Below are positions 56,084 through 64,000 of a stretch of DNA of 64,000 nucleotides, piece by piece. Where the stretch lies: assembly GCA_027924585.1 (NCBI GenBank), contig BSBM01000871.1:1511001-1575000 (forward strand), read 5' to 3'. This DNA is from Larix kaempferi. Taxonomy: Eukaryota > Streptophyta > Pinopsida > Pinales > Pinaceae. The notes below the pieces were generated by a model, which was not told the DNA's origin, made no database searches, and saw only the letters and a program-made list of their open reading frames with translations. A program made the translations under genes and the position numbers. The first letter of the stretch is position 1. Every line of letters begins with the position of its first letter.

Positions 56084-56566
56084 CTATTGCTGCATTCTTA
56101 AAACACCTTTCTTAGCTAAAAGAATTTTAATGTATAAACTTAGGTTTTTTAGGAACTTACCTCTAAATCCTTTGAAAAAGTATGCTTTAGCTTGGTTATA
56201 GGACTTCAGTGTGTTTACAGTAAATTCGGTCACAAATCCTTCTAATATGCTATCAACCCAGAATTCAACTACTCGTGACAGTGGGCTGTCGATTGCTTTA
56301 AGTTGTTCGGTAAGCTCCGGACTCCACTCTGTAGGTAATCCGCCTTGGGAGCAATTCTTTCTTTCTGCTAGGTGCAATATCCACTCGTGTAGCTCATTTG
56401 GAAATGAAGCCCAAATAATTTTGTGGATGTCCCTCCACAAGTACCTGTTCAACCACTATACATCAAATAGATGTGGATGTCTATTTTCTTTCTTTGCGAA
56501 GTCTCTTTCGATCTTATCGCACCAAGCCCAAATCTCTTTCTGTTTTGGATTCCAACTGTCGGACAT
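56084..56566 (-). pseudogene. El-5 post-primer ORF
   Basis: From an ATG at 56566 (MSDSWNPKQKEIWAWCDKIE) to 56084, about 160 codons with one TAG near 56453. Contains RDIHKIIWASFPNELHEWIL, VVEFWVDSILEGFVTEFTV and SYNQAKAYFFKG. The same protein is found in El-6 and El-2 between the primer site and gag. It ends 14 bases before the gag ATG. Function unknown. Confidence 0.7.
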
Positions 56567-56601
56567 TACTTTTCTGAATACACTATTGCATCACTGGTCT
56601 T

Positions 56602-56619
56602 AGCGCGGCAACGGAACCA
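56602..56619 (-). other. El-5 primer-binding site
   Basis: Minus strand TGGTTCCGTTGCCGCGCT, two bases from the LTR, resembling the tRNA-Asp-complementary site of Athila with a GTT for GCG change. Confidence 0.75.
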
Positions 56620-56621
56620 TT

Positions 56622-58095
56622 TGTTGGTCGTAGCACTGTTCTAGAGGTTTTTCAATGTAGACCCAGGTACTTCGCGGTACAAAATACCAACAAAACCCCT
56701 ATTCACCGGCCCTTTCGGAAATAGACTGCAAGCAGCCTGAGGTCTCGCCTGAGGTGAAGTTGAGGGTGTGGTTGCATAAGCAGGTTTCCACAACCTTGTG
56801 ATGCGAGTGATTCAGCTGCTTAATGCGCAGTGCGGTGACAGACTACGCAGCTGCATTTGGTGATCGCGTGGAGTCTCCTACTCCGCGTCGAGTATTTTCA
56901 GGAACACAGATATTGGCACCCTTAGTGCGTCGAGAGGCCACGCAGTGGGGTTTATGAGACTTAATCACTTCTACTCAACCTTATTCGATAGCCTTTAAGC
57001 ATTCATCATTATTTTAGACTGATAAACATCATAACTTATGCAAATATGTGAGATGTGCAACGCTGTGAGCTTTGATACTGCAATTCAATCCTTAACAATT
57101 AACTGTGTAGTTATCTTATCGATCCATTCATTCGAGACTTATAGGTGTTTTACTGTTTAATATTCCTCCCTACATGAACTACTTAGCATCTTATTCCATC
57201 CTTTCCATGGTGAATACAAATCACAGTAAACATATAACAAGCAATAATAACTTCATGCATGCACTGTAAGTAAATTAGATCACAAATTAATGGCAATCAT
57301 ACACAGCAATCACATAACACAATGGTTTAACGTGGCTCACCCCCCCGGATGGGAAGCTACGTCCACAAGAACTGTTGTTTATTTATCTTGGAAAGGGTAC
57401 AACAGTTCTTTGCCTACGCACTCAGCTGCAGACGCTCTTCTCTTTCTCTCTCAAAATTAGGTCTCTACGCACTCAGCTGCAGAGCCTTTACAATGCTTAA
57501 TATTAATCAACAAAAATGAAGACTTAACATTAACCAACCAACATTCTAACCCTTTCCTTTACAAAATTGCCTTACTTATAGATCAAGACCCGTAGGTCAT
57601 GTCTTTACATTTACGAAGGCAAAACCCTTAGGTTTACAAAAACTGTCGCGGTTTTCCCAAAACCGGACTATTGATATCTGGCAGCAGATCTTCTGTTACC
57701 TACACCGAGTTGTTCCTTCTTTTCCGGCCTTAGATGACTGGTTCGAATAGTAGTAGTCTTCTGCTCGTTGTGATCAGTCACCTACCTCCGATCTGCACCT
57801 ACCCATTGCTTGGTATTTATCGATGATCTTTTCCAAAAATAGGTCTTCTGTGACCTAACCAAAATAACTGCCTTTATCCGTCCATGCTCTACTTAGCTGG
57901 ATCTTCGTTGATGTGGCACATCGCAGTGCTGTACTCCTCGCAGCACCGACCTCGCGGCTTTTTCGATACTATGCTGCGCGCAACTTTGCAGCATACCAAA
58001 ACTTATGCCAAACTATTCAAACTTAACTGCGCTTATTTCCGCAGTTCTCAAAATTCCTTCTATTCAAAAATGCCCCATCTGGGCCAGGCCCAACA
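56622..58095 (-). repeat. El-5 5' LTR
   Basis: 1474 bp with perfect terminal inverted repeat TGTTGG...CCAACA. TATA-like sequence near 57573-57580 on the minus strand. Confidence 0.93.
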
Positions 58096-59530
58096 ATCAC
58101 GACCTATTCACGAGCCCTTCTCTCCCTCCATACTGCAGTAATTGCGTTGTTTTTTTTCCATCCATTTATTCGCAAGGAGGCCCCATCAGTGTTCTACCGT
58201 CCCTCTCATTGGTCCACTCATACCCAACCCCTGATCTAAATACTTCTTCCTTTCTCACCTTCCACGTATGTCTAGTACAATTTTATCCCTTTTTCAGGCC
58301 GAGCAGACTACTTACGAAAAAGACACTTAGGAAGTTTTCTTAATCTCTTTTCTGACTCCTTAAAGAATGAAAAGATCGTCGAGAAATCTTGTTTCCTTGC
58401 ATGCTTGTTAATTTATTTTGAAGGGAATCTATCTGGTATAAGTTTACCCCTTTTCTAGTTTAGGTGGACTAATTACGAAAAATGAATATTCTAGTCCCTT
58501 CGGCTGGAAGAGTTCTCCATTGCATACTTCTATACTTTTTTCAGGCTTTGGGGATTAACCTATGAAAAAAAACACCCCCTAAGTCTTCTTCTTGCTTTCA
58601 AAATCTCTAAAATTGAAAGCACCAATACCATCCACCGACTTGGGCTCATTAAAATCCACACAATTGTATCTATCGAGCCCACTTCTATCCCTTCTTTGAG
58701 CTCATGAAACCATGAAGAAGGCCCAAATGGTTCCTTTTGGCACCCCTACAGATCACATACAGTCCCATATTATGGAAGCATTCCCTATTATGGTCACCTT
58801 TGTTCAAATCATTCTGTGATGTGTCATCCTTGGAGTCCCATTGATATCACCTATTAGTTTCTCCCTCTGAGTATCCCCTATTGCAATCACAGTTCTTAAT
58901 CCCCTAAGCGATGATCCTCTTCCCTCGAGATCAGTTTCATATGCTACCCATTCATCCCTACAATCGTACTCTGAACATAGGAATTTTGATGCCTATTACT
59001 TAGCAACCATGAGATCCCCTAACAATGTCATAGTCCCATGTCCATCTCTATCACATCTTGGTTGTATCTGTCGTGTTCCTATCAAGGAAACCTCATTTCC
59101 TTGGTAGTTGCAGGTCTCCCTTTGTTGATGCCAACACATCTATTCCAGAGGATATACCTAGAGGTCCCTGTACCTTGGCCTCATCACCATCAGTGGTGAG
59201 TTCCTACAGACCATCTGATGCGAGCTCTTTGTGCCCCTTAATATGGTTGTTTCTCATGTGCTCGACTTTAGCTCCATCATCGCACCGTTGATATTCATAC
59301 AGGGTGTTGGTCCTTTTAGTTATTGGTCGAAGACCTCGGATGTCCCCTGACTCTAGCACATTGGTTAGTCTCTTTGGAACCTCTCTAGTAGTTTGTTCCT
59401 ATGGATATCTAGGTTGTTTTGGTGACAGTGTTTGGAAGCCCTTCTGTCATATGGTTTCTAGAGTATCTAGTTTAGATGCAGTCCATTATACCTTCGAGAT
59501 TCCGACTCTCAGTCGTTGAGTCCATCCAGT
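58096..59530 (+). mobile_element. El-7 part 2: relic of a Tat 3' region
   Basis: The plus strand matches the minus strand of El-4 at about 18000-19500: CGCAAGGAGGCCC, TTTTATCCCTTTTTCAGGCC, the region around the 104-bp repeat, and GACTCTAGCACATTGGT near 59350. It continues part 1 across El-5. Noncoding. Confidence 0.75.
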
Positions 59531-59605
59531 TGTTGGATCCTTTTAGATCCAACAAAGCATCAGTTGTTGGATCCCTTTAGATCCAACAAAGCATCAGTTG
59601 TTGTG
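59527..59605. repeat. Short tandem repeat with TTGGATC/GATCCAA arms
   Basis: Two 37-40-base units, CAGTTGTTGGATCC(C)TTTTAGATCCAACAAAGCAT, plus a third start. Each unit is an inverted repeat able to fold as a hairpin with a 4-6-base loop. Confidence 0.85.
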
Positions 59606-60165
59606 ATACCGCATTTAGTATGAATGTCATTGTTTCTAGTTTCAGTTATTCAGATCAATCATGGTTGGACCATGATTACATTCCATATTTGAGATCCTCT
59701 ATGTCGAGAAAATTATATGTCAATAATTCGATAGTTAAATTGTCAACACGGGGCTCGTAAGCTTCGAGGTTCTTACATTATATGTGTAGGATCAAATTCT
59801 AACCTAACCTAGCCTAATGCTGAAAAACACACTCTAATTGTAAAAATGAACTACGAGCTACCAAATAAATTTTACATTTCTATTTCAAATGACAAAGTAT
59901 ATTAATCTAAAAACTAAGTTCAAACTATAAACTAATTGCAATTTACAAATTCAAACTTTAAAGTTCCTAATTACAAAACTATAAGCTAAATTAAATTAAA
60001 AAATATTTAAAGAAAGTTTTTGTTCACCATAAGCTAAAGAAATTCTATATTAACCATAAACTAAATGAACTAAAATCAAATAAAAATTATTTTATTAATT
60101 CAACATCTACCTTTAAAACTATATAAACAAATTCATAAATCTCTAAACTAAAGCACCTGCTTTAT

Positions 60166-60325
60166 CAATTTAACTTAAAAACAAAATCTATGGACGTCCA
60201 TTTTTCAAACTATTAAAATCCATAAAAATTCAAGGTTTCAACAAAGCAATTTAACTTAAAACAAAATCTATGGACGTCCATTTTTCAAACTATTAAAATC
60301 CATAAAAATTCAAGGTTTCAAAGTA
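60166..60325. repeat. 80-bp tandem duplication
   Basis: Units 60166-60246 and 60247-60325 differ by little more than one A. Confidence 0.92.
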
Positions 60326-60970
60326 TGAAATCAGATTGGAAACATAAATGAATTAAGATCCGGATCTGTTACCTACTGTATGCAAAAAGGTTAAACAGTA
60401 ATATTCACGGATCATGTTTGGAAGAGAATTTACGCTATGTCAATCATATAATAATGATTTAAAAAGAAAAACGTCACATTCATGAGCTAGAATGGATAAA
60501 TAGTAATGCCTTTTCTTTTTAAAATGAAAGCGTTCAAACCCAATTTGTATGCTAAGTGGTTGCTACAGAGTTAAAAGCCAATTTTGTGTTGGAAAAATGA
60601 AAACCTATAGCAGCGTGTTAACTCAAGAAATCAATTCTATGTATAGAAACCAATTCTATGAACACTCAAACTACTCTATTTTAATAGACGAGCTGAGTAT
60701 CTGAATGAAATTTCAAACAAATATTACAAAGAAAAAAACATTTCACATACTGCTAATTCTTGAACATTTCACATATACTAGCTAATTTTTGGACATTTCA
60801 CACAAACAATCTGTACACAGAACTTGATTTACGGAAACCATTCTTCATTGAAGAGAAAAACTGAGTTACAATATAATCAGATTTTTTTGCTCAAGCTCTC
60901 CCCTCCTCAAAATAAAAACTTTATTTAATATCCATTTTGAACGAAGCCATAATAGAATGATCATTAAAAG

Positions 60971-61100
60971 TAAGAATCTTAAATCTAATGGTATGAAGGT
61001 GTGTCAAAACCTTAAACTTTGATTGCCTCAAACTTGTAAGAATCTTAAATCTAATGGTATGAAGGTGTGTCAAAACCTTAAACTTTGATTGCCTCAAACT
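60971..61100. repeat. 65-bp tandem duplication
   Basis: Units 60971-61035 and 61036-61100 look identical. Confidence 0.92.
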
Positions 61101-62289
61101 TGAAAAATGTGCAATGCAAACCCAACTTTAATGAAATAGTGGCAATATCATGTCTTTTGATGCATGACTCAAAATGGAAGGGAATCAATTTGGTGATGTG
61201 GCAACTTCTATTAAATATGAGTGATCTTTTAATATACACAAACTTCACACAAAGGAAATTCATAATTAACGGCACTTTTTGTGAATATGAAGGAAAAAAG
61301 ATAATGATAATGAAAATTTAGAATATGATATTTGAAATAGTTATCTAAAAAATATTTTACAAAATTGAAATTTCTTTTCGCTAAATATAAATCTCACAAG
61401 TACCCAAAAATTCCAAAGGTGTGTTTTCACTTTAAATTTATATTAAGATTTTTTTCAAAAGCAATAAAGTAAAGTTTTTATGAAAATAAGTGAACCAAGA
61501 AAATTGTTTAAAGTTGTAAATGATAAGATACATGTTATTACAAGAATGTTACAATTACAGTAAAAATTAAGGAATCTATGAATAAATGATAGCATTTCAT
61601 TCTTTTTTATGATCAACTTAAATGATACTTATGTGAAATGAATAAAAATAAGTTTTTAATTAAACCATTTTAATTTTTTCTAAAGTTATTAAATTATACA
61701 TAAAGGAAACATTATTATGAAAAGTTTAAAATTTATTAAGAAATTATAGATCACTCAAAATGAGAAATAAAGTTATGATTTCACTTTTTGATATGCATTG
61801 TTTTAAGACATAACCGAAAATGTTAAAATTGAGCTTACAATTGTTTTTTTTTTGGCCTGAAATAATCATAAATCAATTATACATTAAAATCCCACAACTT
61901 GGCGAGATCGATTCAGATCATCTCATCATAATGCTATAAAGAGTAATTGCGAATAATGACATCAAAACAAGTGCAGACTAAGTACCAAAATGAGTGTTGG
62001 ATGAGTGTCAGGATCACTTAAACTTATCATCAACAAATTGATCAAAACCATATAAAATACATTTAAAAAAATAGACTTTCATCAAATTCTTTTAATTAAT
62101 GTATTTAAATAAATAATATGCTTTAAAAAAGTGAATGAATGGCTTGTGATTAAATATCATGATAAAAATAATGAAATGAAGTGAAAGAAAGGGACAATTT
62201 ACGATCCCATCACTTTGAACCATTATGATGTACACAATAGTTCTTTATGTATTGTTTAGGTCCCCTTTGGGCCTCATCTTTATTTTTTA

Positions 62290-62400
62290 TATCTCGAGAC
62301 ATTGATATGAGCATGGGTATGCCCACCTCAACCATATATTTGAGATTATATGTACCTCATCCATATTGACTATTGTTTCTGTAGATTCGTCCCTTGTAGT
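62290..62400 (+). mobile_element. Tat 3'-region patch (possible El-7 part 3)
   Basis: GAGCATGGGTATGCCCACCT and the following bases match the reverse complement of the El-4 124-bp repeat (GAGCATGGGTATGCCCGCCT). It would follow El-7 part 2 in the right order. Confidence 0.5.
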
Positions 62401-64000
62401 CGTGGTGTGATACCCCTCATTTACACCCCTATTAAATTGTAAATACAAATTGTGTTGTTTCTGGTGAGGAGCTCAAGGCCAAGGCCCCACCAGTAAACTT
62501 TGCAAGTGTTGTTATCATTTCCTGAGTGGTAATTATTTAAATAAAAGTGGAGTGCGTGATACAACATAACAGTGGAGCATGAACCCTCTAGGAGAGAGAA
62601 GTAGACTGGTAAGGAATCCAGGAGAATATGGGATATTATTGACAAATGTCATATCGGTGCTTATAGAAAATTAATAAGCACTTACTTGATCTTATTAAAA
62701 ACTCAAATATTTCTTAAAACCATGTTAATCCTAAACAAAATAACTCTGAGTTACAAGCTAGCCAGGAATCCCTACGATACCCTAAGTGTTACTATACCTA
62801 TGATACCTATGATCTAAAAAGAAGAAGTTAGGACCTCTCTTATTTAAAAAGATTTAATTAAGGTATGAGCACTCTCACCAAAAGCATTTTTTAGGATCAA
62901 TATTATCATTGTAAAGAAAACTATTCAATAAGTGAAACAACCGATGCTTAGGCATCTTCCTTTATTTATATATATATTAGAAAGTATTTTGTTATGGATG
63001 GAAGACGTCGGGAATAAGTCAAAGATCTTCGTAGAGATATCCTTGAGATGTTGTCCCCTTCGTTGGCAAGAAAGAAAGCTCCTAACCGCCACTTGTTAAA
63101 AGTATTCCACTCCATCATAGGATTCCAATTTTTAGGTGGAGGAAACCGTCTTCCATATCCAGGCGGACCTCCCTATGCTTGCAAGAGCTGTGAGTATCTA
63201 TGGGATGGTCGCACTCTGTTGAGGACATTGGGGAGTCCCATGTGATGGCCGGCATTAAGGTAAATCGATGGGAGAAGGCTGGTAATCACTTTCTTCGAGA
63301 GTAGTTATCATTGCATAAGTGATGGCGATCCCTACAATCTCGTACGATCATCGCATCAGAGATATGATCTCTCTTAAATGTTTCGGACTCTACAATATGG
63401 GGGGCGTTTTTCATCGCGTCAATGTTGAGCTGCGATCCAAGCGATGGGAAAAGGTTGCTAATCCGCTTTCTTCCTTAGAAGTAAGTAACCTCTACTTTTG
63501 CTGAACTTCCCTTTATTTGATCAGAGAATTATTGCTGTGTATAAGCCTGGAAGGCTCATAGCCTGATTTCCATATTTAAATATTGTATGATTTTTATTTA
63601 TTTAAATCTTAGTTAGAGGGACAGTTAGTTAATTTGTTGTGTGATATTTAAATGTCATCCTCCTCGCCTCTATGCAAAGAATGTGATCCTTGACTGAGGG
63701 ATTTAAAGTATCCTTTCCATCGGATCTCTTCAAGGAATGCTATCTCTGCTAACTATTCGCTCGACAGGGTTAAGCGATTTTAAAGGAGATCTCTACTAAT
63801 ATTTTGTTGACAGAGTTTCCTTTGATGAAAGTGACCCATGCCCAAATCCTATCATTGTTTTAGTCTGTCATTACTCTGATTTGCGATCTCAGGATCGATG
63901 CTTAAGAATTGTTTTCATTGCGGTGGCCTACAACCTCAGGGTCGCAGCCTAAGGTTGTTATTGTTGAGGTTAATTTATTGACAGAATTATCCCCGTATTG
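62401..64000. other. Unassigned right-end sequence
   Basis: No recognisable coding sequence. TGTGATACCCC at 62405 has the form of an LTR start but I see no partner. A decayed duplication links 63267-63300 and 63441-63475 (CGATGGGA.AAGG.T..TAATC). The ORFs at 63048-63504 are short and without known motifs. Confidence 0.4.

Larger units (their letters stand above)
35038..58095 (-). mobile_element. El-5: old Athila-like element, 23 kb including nested El-6
   Basis: LTRs at 35038-36521 and 56622-58095, target duplication ATCGC (35033-35037) and ATCAC (58096-58100), primer site and polypurine tract all fit. Without El-6 the element is about 13.2 kb. Minus-strand order: post-primer ORF, gag with five zinc knuckles, protease, second gag-like region, RT, RNase H, integrase, ORF3. 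LTRs look about nine-tenths identical by eye, so it is clearly older than El-4. Confidence 0.92.
59606..62289. other. AT-rich sequence without a gene
   Basis: No similarity to the elements in the window. It holds two small tandem duplications (60166-60325, 60971-61100). It separates El-7 from the small El-7-like patch near 62300. Confidence 0.5.

Noticed and set aside
61085-61321. 78-codon ORF in AT-rich DNA
   Set aside because: No motif, AT-driven composition, and the start overlaps a tandem duplication.
63048-63504. Two short plus-strand ORFs near the right end
   Set aside because: About 60 codons each, no recognisable motif, and no repeat boundary or promoter linked to them.

Overview
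The window is plant nuclear heterochromatin made almost entirely of nested Ty3/gypsy LTR retrotransposons of the non-chromovirus Athila/Tat branch. I see no ordinary host gene, rRNA or tRNA gene. Evidence for a plant: RT/RNase H/integrase sequences of the Athila and Tat type, primer-binding sites resembling the ends of tRNA-Asp and tRNA-Arg, and a captured plant-mobile-domain-like gene. The density and depth of nesting suggest a large, repeat-rich genome (a gymnosperm is possible), but the sequence does not identify the species.

Layout, all elements on the minus strand unless stated. El-1 (from before base 1 to 7772): Athila-like, gag to integrase, 5' LTR 6300-7772; it sits in the zinc-knuckle region of El-2 (7773-10363), of which a 5' leader ORF, part of gag and the 5' LTR remain. 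10364-13744 has no gene but holds a degenerate 32-bp tandem array. El-3 is a decayed Tat element split in two (13745-16689 and 31976-about 34580) by El-4. El-4 (16690-31975) is a young Tat element with 99.5% identical LTRs and a perfect 5-bp target duplication. El-5 (35038-58095) is an old Athila-like element interrupted by its relative El-6 (40165-50030). El-5 itself interrupts El-7, a plus-strand relic of the Tat 3' region (about 34780-35037 and 58096-59530, possibly again near 62290). 59600-64000 is AT-rich with small tandem duplications and no recognisable gene.

Two element families stand out. El-4 carries gag-protease-RT-RNase H-integrase in one frame (broken by four stop codons), then a second archaeal-type RNase H, then on the opposite strand an intron-containing gene for a plant-mobile-domain-like protein, with its own TATA box and a regular 34-bp palindromic tandem array upstream. 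A related 32-bp array lies in the El-4 5' leader. El-5 and El-6 share an unusual layout: an ORF starting just after the primer-binding site, a gag with up to five zinc knuckles, a protease, a second gag-like region between protease and RT, then RT-RNase H-integrase. El-5 adds a long ORF3 ending in a coiled coil.

All pol genes here are damaged by stops, frameshifts or lost catalytic residues, so no element looks autonomous. The antisense gene of El-4 is the only long multi-exon reading frame that is intact.
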